Made by a program: the position numbers and the translations under genes | The notes under the pieces: model-generated | What the model was told of the DNA's origin: nothing | What the model saw: only the letters and a program-made list of their open reading frames with translations | Databases searched by the model: none | In this document: piece after piece, positions 1-6,597 of the stretch | Layout of the letters: every line of letters begins with the position of its first letter | Numbering within the stretch: the first letter of the stretch is position 1 | NCBI GenBank assembly: GCA_938030915.1 | Contig: CALHIO010000220.1 | Coordinates: 1-22,843, forward strand | Length of the DNA: 22,843 nucleotides | Reading direction: 5' to 3' | Source of the DNA: an uncultured Gemmatimonadota bacterium | GTDB taxonomy: Bacteria; Gemmatimonadota; Gemmatimonadetes; Longimicrobiales; Gaopeijiaceae

Positions 1-52
1 TGTGCTGCACCCGTATCCTAATAGGGTTTCCTAAAGGTATGAAACGACGAAT

Positions 53-85
53 CCCGTACCCTGTTGTAAACAGACAGGATACGGG
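53..85 (-). terminator. Hairpin downstream of tRNA-Val, possible terminator or processing signal
   Basis: Bases 53-64 (CCCGTACCCTGT) and 74-85 (ACAGGATACGGG) are complementary over 12 pairs. One pair is a G:U wobble in minus-strand RNA, and the loop is about 9 bases. The hairpin lies 10 bases past the 3' end of tRNA-Val, where a terminator would be expected, but no clear T-run follows it on the minus strand. It may instead protect or mark the end of the tRNA precursor. Confidence 0.5.
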
Positions 86-95
86 ACTGTTTCAG

Positions 96-168
96 TGGTC
101 GCTGCAGGACTCGAACCTGCGACATCTACGATGTGAACGTAGCGCTCTACCAGCTGAGCTAAGCGACC
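96..168 (-). tRNA. tRNA-Val (anticodon CAC)
   Basis: Read on the minus strand, this 73-base stretch folds into a full cloverleaf. The acceptor stem is GGTCGCT/AGCGACC with discriminator A. The D arm is GCTC...GAGC, and the anticodon stem CTACG/CGTAG encloses loop TTCACAT. The T arm is GCAGG-TTCGAGT-CCTGC. The central loop bases CAC read GUG, so this is a valine acceptor, and an A discriminator is usual for tRNA-Val. The 3' CCA is not encoded and must be added by CCA-adding enzyme. It lies 45 bases downstream of tRNA-Glu on the same strand and is probably co-transcribed with it. Confidence 0.96.
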
Positions 169-179
169 CTCAGAAGGCC

Positions 180-206
180 GAGGTCCGGGCGTGAAGCCCG
201 GACCTC
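180..206 (-). repeat. Perfect inverted repeat between the two tRNA genes
   Basis: GAGGTCCGGGC (180-190) is followed by a 5-base loop and its exact complement GCCCGGACCTC (196-206), an 11-bp GC-rich stem. It fills most of the 45-base spacer between tRNA-Glu and tRNA-Val. No T-run follows on either strand. A role in processing or separating the two tRNAs in the precursor is more likely than full termination, though partial attenuation is possible. Confidence 0.6.
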
Positions 207-213
207 AGCCGTA

Positions 214-286
214 TACCCCTACGGGGACTCGAACCCCGGTCTTCGCCGTGAGAGGGCGATATCCTAGGCCACTAGACGATAGGGGC
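214..286 (-). tRNA. tRNA-Glu (anticodon CTC)
   Basis: The minus strand gives a 73-base cloverleaf. The acceptor stem is GCCCCTA/TAGGGGT (first pair G:U) with discriminator A. The D arm contains the TCGTCTAGTGG block common in tRNA-Glu. The anticodon stem TCGCC/GGCGA encloses loop CTCTCAC, and the T arm is CGGGG-TTCGAGT-CCCCG. The anticodon CTC reads GAG. No CCA is encoded. It is the promoter-proximal gene of the tRNA pair; its leader carries a small hairpin at 295-312. Confidence 0.96.
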
Positions 287-294
287 ATACAAGA

Positions 295-312
295 CCCTCC
301 CTTTCTGGAGGG
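295..312 (-). repeat. Leader hairpin just upstream of tRNA-Glu
   Basis: CCCTCC (295-300) and GGAGGG (307-312) form a 6-bp stem with a 6-base loop. It lies between the predicted -10 box (318-323) and the first base of tRNA-Glu (286), so it would make up most of the 5' leader of the tRNA precursor. RNase P would remove it. Its role is unknown. Confidence 0.45.
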
Positions 313-317
313 GCAAA

Positions 318-346
318 ATTCTAAGTGAGGTGGGGAGGCGGCTCAA
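318..346 (-). promoter_or_regulatory. Sigma-70-type promoter for the tRNA-Glu/tRNA-Val unit
   Basis: On the minus strand, TTGAGC (341-346) and TAGAAT (318-323) are separated by exactly 17 bases. The -10 box matches TATAAT at five of six positions. The -35 box matches TTGACA at its first four positions. The expected start point is near base 311, giving a leader of about 25 bases before tRNA-Glu. Position, spacing and match are all good for a stable-RNA promoter. Confidence 0.65.
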
Positions 347-463
347 CCCCTCTCAACATTTTGGGAAACGTATGAGTCTTGATGCATGCAGGTGTATGCG
401 AAATCGGTCGCCGACCGACGAGCCATGTCACCTTGAACTCGTTTTGTTGCAGGGAGTTGAGGG

Positions 464-778
464 ATGCAGGTAGCGGAGTCGATATCGAAGTTGAACACGG
501 AGTCCGTCCGCGGATGGATGAACCGGCGCACGGGCTGGAAACGGCGTTCGAACAGGCTCACGAAGGATTTCGTCTTCGAGAACTTTCGTGATTCCATCGT
601 CTTCGTGAACCGGGTCGCCACGATCGCGGATAGCAAGAAGCATCATCCGGACATGGATGTTCGGGGCGGCACCGTGACCTTGTCCCTCTCAACGGAAGAG
701 GTCGGTGGGATCAGCGAGAGAGACCTCGATCTCGCCGAGCAGATCGACTTCGCGACCTCGTGGAACAGCGGGAACTGA
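464..778 (+). CDS. Pterin-4a-carbinolamine dehydratase-like protein, divergent active site
   Basis: 104 residues, the usual size for this single-domain family, which dehydrates 4a-hydroxytetrahydropterin during tetrahydropterin recycling. The family pattern is clear: F38 and F41, VATIADSKKHHPD (51-63), then GGISERDLDLAEQID (81-95). ATG 464 is preceded by AGGGAG (451-456). The core K-H-H-P (59-62) is present. However, the aromatic residue usual a few positions later is Gly68, and the third active-site His (usually in a TH pair) is Glu78. Activity is therefore uncertain. No phenylalanine hydroxylase or molybdenum-cofactor gene lies nearby. The gene stands alone, convergent with the HAD gene, with no strong terminator in the 54-base gap. 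Confidence 0.85.
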   Translation: MQVAESISKLNTESVRGWMNRRTGWKRRSNRLTKDFVFENFRDSIVFVNRVATIADSKKHHPDMDVRGGTVTLSLSTEEVGGISERDLDLAEQIDFATSWNSGN

Positions 779-832
779 TCCACGAGAAATCTCGAATGCG
801 CAAAGAATTCTGGAAGCGGAGCCGAGACCTCC

Positions 833-1495
833 TCAACCGGACGCCGCTGAAGGTGTGACCGCCAGCACATCCTCCAGTTGACGGACGAAGAAGTCCGGTT
901 GCTCCGCCTCCAGAATCCGGCGGTCGATGGGTGCCCAACTCACGGCCGCCGTTTTCGTGCCTGCTGATCGCCCCGCGCGAACGTCGTGGGGTGAGTCGCC
1001 GACGAAAAGGACGGAGGCCGGATCGTCGGCGAGATTCAGAGCGTCGAGAGCCTTCAGTACGGGCTCGGGATGGGGCTTGGCCCGCTCGACCTGGTCCCCG
1101 AACACGACGTACTCGACCTCGTTGCTCAGGCCGCACACCTCGAGGGTTCGGCGCCCGATGCGATGCCCTTTGCTCGTCACGACGCCCACCCGGGTCCCGC
1201 GTTCACGGAGGGCTCGAAGGGTCGACACCGCGCCCGGAAAGGAGGTCACCATCTCGTCGTGAATACTTCGCTGGTAGGCGACGTAGGTGTCGCGCATGGC
1301 GAGTCGCTCGGTCTCGGAGCGGGCGTAGTCATACAGCTGGATCGGAAGTGGCTTACCCATCGACGCAAGGAAGGCTTCGGTGGGCGGCTCGGTCCCCAGA
1401 TGCTCCCTCATCGTATGGCGAAAACTCCTGAGGATGAGGTCGAACGTATCGGCCAGAGTACCGTCGAGGTCGAACAGGACGCCCCGCCAGCTCAC
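833..1495 (-). CDS. HAD-superfamily phosphatase, phosphoglycolate phosphatase/PpaX-like
   Basis: 220 residues with all four HAD motifs. Motif I is FDLDGT (nucleophile Asp9, general acid Asp11), motif II is VVTS (105-108), motif III is Lys140 in AKPHPE, and motif IV is VGDSPHD (165-171). The helical cap between motifs I and II marks subclass I, typical of phosphoglycolate phosphatase, pyrophosphatase PpaX and related phosphomonoesterases; the substrate cannot be told from sequence. The start is taken as GTG 1495, which overlaps the lipase stop as GTGA and has GGAGG seven bases upstream. An ATG at 1570 would add 25 residues lying inside the lipase gene and foreign to the family. It is the last gene of the minus-strand block. 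Confidence 0.85.
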   Translation of the reverse strand: MSWRGVLFDLDGTLADTFDLILRSFRHTMREHLGTEPPTEAFLASMGKPLPIQLYDYARSETERLAMRDTYVAYQRSIHDEMVTSFPGAVSTLRALRERGTRVGVVTSKGHRIGRRTLEVCGLSNEVEYVVFGDQVERAKPHPEPVLKALDALNLADDPASVLFVGDSPHDVRAGRSAGTKTAAVSWAPIDRRILEAEQPDFFVRQLEDVLAVTPSAASG

Positions 1496-2160
1496 TCCTT
1501 GGCCTCCAGGAACGCCAGGATCAGATCGAAGGCCTCCTCGTCGCGCAGAAGCCCCGCATGTGTCGGGCAACAGAGCTCGTGATTCGGTACACCCGGTAGC
1601 GTCGCGCTTTCACCAGGGACGATACGGGTGTCGACGATCGTCCGGATCGTGATGGCCTCCACACCCGCCGGCGCGGGTTGGGCCGTATTGAGGGAATCCA
1701 GGAACGGGCTGCCCGGCATCATCTCGCCTCGTCCACCTCCCCACGCTAGATGGGCGACCAGCGTTCCCCGATGGGGGGACCCCAGAAATACAGCGCGACG
1801 CACTCCGTGCTCAGGGTACTTCATGATGTACCATCGAGTGGCCAGGCCACCCATGGAGTGGGCGATGATGTCGACCTCGTCCGCCCCGGCTCGGGCTCGA
1901 AGATCGTCGAGGGCGTCGAGGATCTCGAGCGCATGGTCTGTGTTGCTGCCGGTCGGGTCTTCGAAGGTGACCGATGCCACCCGGTCACTGGGCCAGCCTG
2001 CACCGAGGAGACGGATCTTCAGCGCGGCCATGTCGCGTTCCGTGTCGAACCATCCGGGCACCAGAAGCACCGGGACCTGTGCGGCCGTCGGGATCGGCGC
2101 GACCACCGACAGAGCGAACCCCATGACGAGGGCGACGAAGCCGGCCTTCGGAACGCTCAC
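1492..2160 (-). CDS. Small secreted lipase/esterase, Bacillus LipA-like
   Basis: 222 residues with an N-terminal signal peptide (1-28, ending PTAAQ) followed directly by VPVLLVPGW, the oxyanion-hole strand of alpha/beta hydrolases. The nucleophile elbow is AHSMG (Ser102), with Ala in place of the first Gly as in the small Bacillus lipases (family I.4). Asp177 (IVDTRIV) and His201 (THAGLL) fall where that family's catalytic Asp and His lie. The protein probably hydrolyses acyl esters outside the cytoplasm. GTG 2160 overlaps the aminotransferase stop as GTGA, which fixes the start; the open frame continues 119 codons upstream, but that part is antisense to the aminotransferase reading frame. 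It is translationally coupled to genes on both sides. Confidence 0.85.
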   Translation of the reverse strand: MSVPKAGFVALVMGFALSVVAPIPTAAQVPVLLVPGWFDTERDMAALKIRLLGAGWPSDRVASVTFEDPTGSNTDHALEILDALDDLRARAGADEVDIIAHSMGGLATRWYIMKYPEHGVRRAVFLGSPHRGTLVAHLAWGGGRGEMMPGSPFLDSLNTAQPAPAGVEAITIRTIVDTRIVPGESATLPGVPNHELCCPTHAGLLRDEEAFDLILAFLEAKE

Positions 2161-3512
2161 TGCGTTCGCTCCACGACGCTTCCGATCGTTCGGACCGCGT
2201 GCTCGACTTGCTCGTCCGTGAGTGTGACCGGTGGGGTGAGCTCGAGGACGTGCCCGTGGTCTCCACCTGGCAGAAGGATAAGGCCTTCCGACAGCGCTGC
2301 CTCCGCGACTCGGGCGCCTCGTCCATGCGCCGGACCGCCGTCCCCGGCCACGAACTCGATCCCGAGCAGCAGCCCGAGACCTCGGACGTCTCCGACGCCG
2401 GAGACCCCGTCGAGTCGATCGCGAAGGCCCCCGAGGAGTGTCTCTCCGAGCTTGGACGCGCGCGACGGTATGTCGTCGTTCTGGATCGTATCGAGCACGG
2501 CGCAGGCGGCGGTGCATGAGAGGGGGTGGCCGAGGAAGGTGCTGGTGTGAATCGCCTCACCATCACTGGCTGGCCAGGCGTCCATGATCCGGGCGGGTGC
2601 GATGCATGCGGAGATCGGCATACCACCACCCAGCGCCTTTCCGACGACGACCAGGTCCGGTTCGAGCCCGAGAGAAGGAGAGGCGAACGGTGCACCGCAG
2701 CGGCCCATCCCGGTCATGATCTCGTCGGCGATGATGAGGGCGTCATACGCCACTGCCAGTTTCGAGAGTTCGGCCATGAAGCCATCGGGCGGGATTCGGG
2801 CGCCTCCACGAGCCTGCACGGGCTCGATGATGATCGTCCCGATCTCATCGCCGTTCGGAGCGCCCGAGATCAGGGCGGATCGCACCGAGTCGAGCGCGTC
2901 CGCGCCGTCCGGTGTGGCGTCGCGCACGGGGTCTGGAAAGGGAGCGAACGCGACACCGCCGTAGAGCCGGTCTTCGAAGGGCGCCCGGAAGTGCGCCCGC
3001 GGTGTCGCCGAGAGGGATCCAGCGGTCAGACCATGATAGGCGCCCTCGAAGGCGAGCACCCCGGGCCGACCGCTCGCAAGCGCTCCCGTCTTGAGGGCGC
3101 CTTCCACTGCCTCCGATCCGCCGGTGGCGAGGATGACCTTGGCGTCCGGCCACGGGCTGAAGGCGGCGAGCCGCTCGAGTAGCTCGAGCTTCGGCGCGGG
3201 AGGGTGAATGTCACCCATCCCATGGATCAGTGTGGCTCCGGCGCGCAGTGCAGCCTGGACGCAAGGGCTCGCGTGGCCCAGAAGCGCCACACCGAAGGCC
3301 GACGTCAGATCGACGAAGACGTTCCCGTCGACGTCGACGATGTTGGCGCCGACCGCCTCGGCCCAGAAGACCGGCCAGTGTTCGGCCACGAAGGTGACAT
3401 TCCGGGACTCGACCTCGTGAAGCCGTACGCCCATTTCGGCCGATCTCGGCCCGGGAGGATGAACTCGGACCGACGGGAGGTCGCGACCGGACGGCGTCCG
3501 CACGTCACTCAT
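2157..3512 (-). CDS. Class-III PLP-dependent aminotransferase
   Basis: 451 residues, typical of fold-type-I class-III enzymes (acetylornithine, 4-aminobutyrate and related omega-aminotransferases). Visible landmarks are the phosphate-binding GGSEAVE (131-137), AYHG (158-161), the cofactor-ring Asp263 in IADEIMTG, the Schiff-base Lys292 in VVGKALGGGMP, and the TSTFLGHPLSC segment (323-333). The amino donor cannot be assigned: no arginine-biosynthesis or GABA genes are close. ATG 3512 has GGAGGG about eight bases upstream. The N-terminal 40 residues are longer than in many relatives. The gene lies 36 bases after fabI and overlaps the lipase gene, so it shares their transcript. Confidence 0.88.
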   Translation of the reverse strand: MSDVRTPSGRDLPSVRVHPPGPRSAEMGVRLHEVESRNVTFVAEHWPVFWAEAVGANIVDVDGNVFVDLTSAFGVALLGHASPCVQAALRAGATLIHGMGDIHPPAPKLELLERLAAFSPWPDAKVILATGGSEAVEGALKTGALASGRPGVLAFEGAYHGLTAGSLSATPRAHFRAPFEDRLYGGVAFAPFPDPVRDATPDGADALDSVRSALISGAPNGDEIGTIIIEPVQARGGARIPPDGFMAELSKLAVAYDALIIADEIMTGMGRCGAPFASPSLGLEPDLVVVGKALGGGMPISACIAPARIMDAWPASDGEAIHTSTFLGHPLSCTAACAVLDTIQNDDIPSRASKLGETLLGGLRDRLDGVSGVGDVRGLGLLLGIEFVAGDGGPAHGRGARVAEAALSEGLILLPGGDHGHVLELTPPVTLTDEQVEHAVRTIGSVVERTQ

Positions 3513-3548
3513 CGGCCGGCCCCCTCCGAACGGGGCTCGTGCGCCGGC

Positions 3549-4448
3549 TCAGTCCTCCGAGAGCTGGGTCTCGGCCTGCATCCCCATCGCATGGTAGCCC
3601 TTGTCCACGTGCAGCGTCTCGCCGGTGATTCCGGAGGCCAGAGGTGAGCAGAGGAAGGCAGCGGCCGTGCCGACCTCTTCTGCCGAATTGGCTTCCGGCA
3701 ATGCGGCGTTCTGCTCGTAGTACTCGACCATCTTCTGGATGGTGCCGATCGCCTTGGCCGCGCGACTCGCGAGTGGACCCGCGCTGATGGTGTTCACCCG
3801 GATTCCGAAGCGCCGTCCCGCCTCGAACGCGAGGGTCCGCGTGTCCCCCTCGAGCGCGGCTTTCGCGGAGCTCATCCCCCCGCCGTATCCCGGGATGACA
3901 CGTTCGGCGGCGAGATAGGAGAGCGATACGACCGAGCCTCCGGAACGCATGAGCGGACCGAAGCGCTGAACCATGCTCACCAGCGAGTATGCGCTGGCAC
4001 TGACGGCTGCCAGGTAGCCCGCTCGGCTCGTGTCGATGAGCGCCTTCTGTACCTCGGGTCCGTTGGCCAGGGAGTGCACGACGATGTCCAGGCAGTCGTC
4101 GCCGAAGTCGCTGCGCAGAGCGTCCGCCACGCCCTGGATCGTGTATCCCTCCAGATCGACGTACCTCTTGTCCTGTCGCACGTCCTCGGGGACGTCGTCG
4201 GGCGTGTCGAAGACCGCGTCGAGCGGGTAGATGCGCTCGAACTCGATCTGACCTCCGCCGGGGAGCGACATGTCGAGCTTCCCGCGCTCGAGGCTCTTCG
4301 TGAAGATCTTCATCGTCGGCGGCCAGGTGCCGACACAGACGGATGCGCCGGCCTCGGCCAGCGACCGCACGATGGCCCATCCGTATCCCTTGTCGTCAGC
4401 GATTCCGGCGACGAACGCCCGCTTGCCGGTCAGATCGATGGAAAGCAT
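3549..4448 (-). CDS. fabI: Enoyl-[acyl-carrier-protein] reductase (NADH), plant/chlamydial-type FabI
   Basis: 299 residues. It catalyses the last, NADH-dependent reduction in each round of type-II fatty-acid elongation. The Rossmann start is KRAFVAGIADDKGYGWAI (9-26). A long insert around 43-112, with YPLDAVFDTPDDVPEDV (74-90), is characteristic of the plant plastid and chlamydial form and absent from E. coli-type FabI. The catalytic pair is Tyr188 and Lys196 in GYGGGMSSAK, spaced Y-x7-K as in plants rather than Y-x6-K. HSLANGPE (125-132) and NTISAGPLASRAAKAI (219-234) also match that branch. ATG 4448 is preceded by GAGGAG at about nine bases. No other fab genes are next to it. Confidence 0.95.
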   Translation of the reverse strand: MLSIDLTGKRAFVAGIADDKGYGWAIVRSLAEAGASVCVGTWPPTMKIFTKSLERGKLDMSLPGGGQIEFERIYPLDAVFDTPDDVPEDVRQDKRYVDLEGYTIQGVADALRSDFGDDCLDIVVHSLANGPEVQKALIDTSRAGYLAAVSASAYSLVSMVQRFGPLMRSGGSVVSLSYLAAERVIPGYGGGMSSAKAALEGDTRTLAFEAGRRFGIRVNTISAGPLASRAAKAIGTIQKMVEYYEQNAALPEANSAEEVGTAAAFLCSPLASGITGETLHVDKGYHAMGMQAETQLSED

Positions 4449-4490
4449 GAACCCACTCCTCGGAGGTGTCGGCGAGGAAAAGGTAGACGA

Positions 4491-5633
4491 TCAGGGAGTC
4501 GTGGCCGACCCCCTGCGTCCCGCAGCCACGAAGAGGAGCGTGGCCGTCAGTACCAGCGCTGCGATCCCGCCGAGGGCACCCGCCGCCTCGACTGCCCAGA
4601 TCCAGATCGGGACTACGAACGCAATTGCCGCTGCCAGAAGAAGCTCGGTGAGGCCTCGGCGATCGGCGTAGACGAAGGCCACGACTGCCATGCCCGACAC
4701 GAGCAGCGTCGTGAGACCGAAGCCTCCGTCGAAGGTTTCTGTCACGGTTGTGAACCCCAGGCCGATCCACGCGAGCAATTCGATGGCGATCAGAAGCGTG
4801 AGGCCGCTGCGCTGGGCCAGTCGGCCACCCCGCTCCAACCCCCAGACCGTGAGCGCCGTGGTCAGGGCCCACCAGGCATCGAGCGCGAGGAAAACGTCGA
4901 CCCCCATGTCGAGGGGTTCAGCGGCGGTGTAGCCGACGAGGACGAAGCCCGCCCCCATGGCGGCGATGAAGGTGTTGAGGGCCGACGGATGCTCCTCGCG
5001 TCCGGGATCCAAGGCCAGAATTCGACCCAGGCCTGCGATCGTACAGAGCAGGACGGCGTCGAGAATCCAGATGATCGCATCGCCCGACAGGGCGGTCGTC
5101 CGGTCGAGGAACACCGCGAGGAAGCCGAGTCCAGCGGCGAAGTGCGCGGCCGGCATGTAGGCGTCCCGACTCCGGAGCGCCCGCCATCCGAGGGCGACCG
5201 GCACGATCAGGGCCGATCCACCGAAGACCGTCGCGGGGAGGGACAGGTCAGGCCAAGCCCGCTCCGACCACACGTACGCGCTGAGTAACAGGCCCAAACC
5301 GGCCACCTGGAGGGCGTACGATGTCGGGGCCCATCGGCCACGGGCCTCCAAGACAATCCCCCCCGTGCTGACGACGATCCCGATCACCGCCAGGGTCAGG
5401 GTGCGGCCGACGTCGTCCAGGGTCGGCCATGCCCACTCCAGGAAGACTCCGCCGGCGATCATGAGGACGGCAGCCCCCGAGATGGCCAGCAGGTACTGAC
5501 TCAGACGAGCCGATGCCGCGATGGCGTGCCGCTCTTCGGTCGCGCGCAGACGGTCTGCGGTCTCTGCATCGATGATCGATGCACTGGCCCACCGCTCGAT
5601 GGCCGCCAGGACTGCGTTCCGCCGGATACTCAT
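4491..5633 (-). CDS. DUF2157-like polytopic membrane protein
   Basis: 380 residues. The first 43 residues are a soluble helical segment (AAIERWASASIIDAETADRL) resembling the N-terminus of DUF2157 proteins. The rest is about eleven hydrophobic segments, starting near residue 46 and ending near 370. No catalytic motif is visible. ATG 5633 lies one base after the exchanger stop (TGA-C-ATG), so translation is probably coupled to it; no separate Shine-Dalgarno sequence is seen. Function is unknown. Its closeness to a cation exchanger is suggestive only. The assignment to DUF2157 rests on the N-terminal pattern and overall topology. Confidence 0.7.
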   Translation of the reverse strand: MSIRRNAVLAAIERWASASIIDAETADRLRATEERHAIAASARLSQYLLAISGAAVLMIAGGVFLEWAWPTLDDVGRTLTLAVIGIVVSTGGIVLEARGRWAPTSYALQVAGLGLLLSAYVWSERAWPDLSLPATVFGGSALIVPVALGWRALRSRDAYMPAAHFAAGLGFLAVFLDRTTALSGDAIIWILDAVLLCTIAGLGRILALDPGREEHPSALNTFIAAMGAGFVLVGYTAAEPLDMGVDVFLALDAWWALTTALTVWGLERGGRLAQRSGLTLLIAIELLAWIGLGFTTVTETFDGGFGLTTLLVSGMAVVAFVYADRRGLTELLLAAAIAFVVPIWIWAVEAAGALGGIAALVLTATLLFVAAGRRGSATTP

Positions 5634-5634
5634 G

Positions 5635-6597
5635 TCACAGGAGGAAGATGAACGCGGTCATATAGCCCATCAGAAGGAGGCTGCCCTCCCACCGTCGGAT
5701 CAGCCACCCGCTGCGCAGCACCGGGAGCAGCAGCATGGACAGGAGCATCACCGCGACCATCTCCCTCTGGATGAGGCCGGCGGGGATCTCGATCGGCTTG
5801 AGCGTGGACGTCACGCCGAGGACCGCTGTGACATTGAAGATATTCGAGCCGATCACGTTACCCACCGCGATATCGGCCTCCTGGCGGACCGCGGCCACGA
5901 GAGACGTCGCGAGTTCGGGGAGCGACGTGCCGACCGCGACGACGGTGAGGCCGATAACGACCTGGGAGATGCCCAGGGCGGACGCCACCTCCAGCGCACC
6001 TTCGACGATGCAGTACCCTCCGAGCACCAGTGAGCCCGACCCGGCGACGATGAGCAGAAGGTCGGGTAGATGGACTGCCGTCGAACGGGCTGTGGACGCC
6101 CTCATGAAGTCCTCGTATTCGCCGAGGATCTCGGGCGCCTCGTCGCCCACGGTCTGAAAGACGAACACCAGATACCAGATCAGAGCGATCAGCAGAATCA
6201 TCCCGTCACCGCGCGAGAGGATGCCGTCCCATGCGAGTGGAATCAGCGCAGCCGTCACCAGCAGCATGATCGGTGCCTCTCTCCAGACGACGCGGGCGTG
6301 CACCTCGAGCGGGCGGATGATCGACGTGAGGCCGAGGATCAGTCCGATGTTGGCGAGGTTCGACCCCATCACGTTTCCGAGCGCGAGGTTCGGGCTTCCA
6401 CCGAACGCCGCGACCGTACTGACCACGAGTTCGGGGGCGGAGGTGCCGAACGACACGACGGTCAGGCCGACGACGATCGGACTGACGCCGAGCGTGGCAG
6501 AGAGTCTCGCCGACCCCCGCACGAGCCACTCGGCCCCGTAGTACAGCACGCCGACGCCGAGCGTGAGCAGCGCGATATGGAGGGCGAGATCAGGCAC
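5635..6597 (-). CDS. CaCA-family sodium/calcium exchanger, YrbG-like
   Basis: 320 residues with the duplicated alpha repeats of the Ca2+/cation antiporter superfamily. Repeat 1 is 44-91, with GTSAPE (51-56) and GNVMGSN (74-80). Repeat 2 is 216-263, with GTSLPE (223-228) and GNVIGSN (246-252). The Glu and Asn residues of these motifs form the ion-binding site in characterised family members. About ten membrane helices with a short central cytosolic loop (150-175) fit the bacterial K+-dependent or YrbG-type exchangers. The probable role is Na+-driven Ca2+ extrusion. The start is GTG 6597, overlapping the polX stop by eight bases; no strong Shine-Dalgarno is visible, suggesting coupling. Confidence 0.9.
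   Translation of the reverse strand: MPDLALHIALLTLGVGVLYYGAEWLVRGSARLSATLGVSPIVVGLTVVSFGTSAPELVVSTVAAFGGSPNLALGNVMGSNLANIGLILGLTSIIRPLEVHARVVWREAPIMLLVTAALIPLAWDGILSRGDGMILLIALIWYLVFVFQTVGDEAPEILGEYEDFMRASTARSTAVHLPDLLLIVAGSGSLVLGGYCIVEGALEVASALGISQVVIGLTVVAVGTSLPELATSLVAAVRQEADIAVGNVIGSNIFNVTAVLGVTSTLKPIEIPAGLIQREMVAVMLLSMLLLPVLRSGWLIRRWEGSLLLMGYMTAFIFLL

Noticed and set aside
53..206. CRISPR-like array from repeated and inverted short motifs near the tRNAs
   Set aside because: Repeats are only 10-12 bases, irregularly spaced and partly inverted, with no cas genes. They are better explained as hairpins.
2161..2517. N-terminal extension of the lipase by 119 codons
   Set aside because: The extension is Arg-rich antisense of the aminotransferase. 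The GTG at 2160 begins a clean signal peptide and overlaps the upstream stop.
4074..5288. 404-codon plus-strand frame across fabI and the DUF2157-like gene
   Set aside because: It spans two real minus-strand genes and their intergenic gap, with a low-complexity polar composition and no domain.
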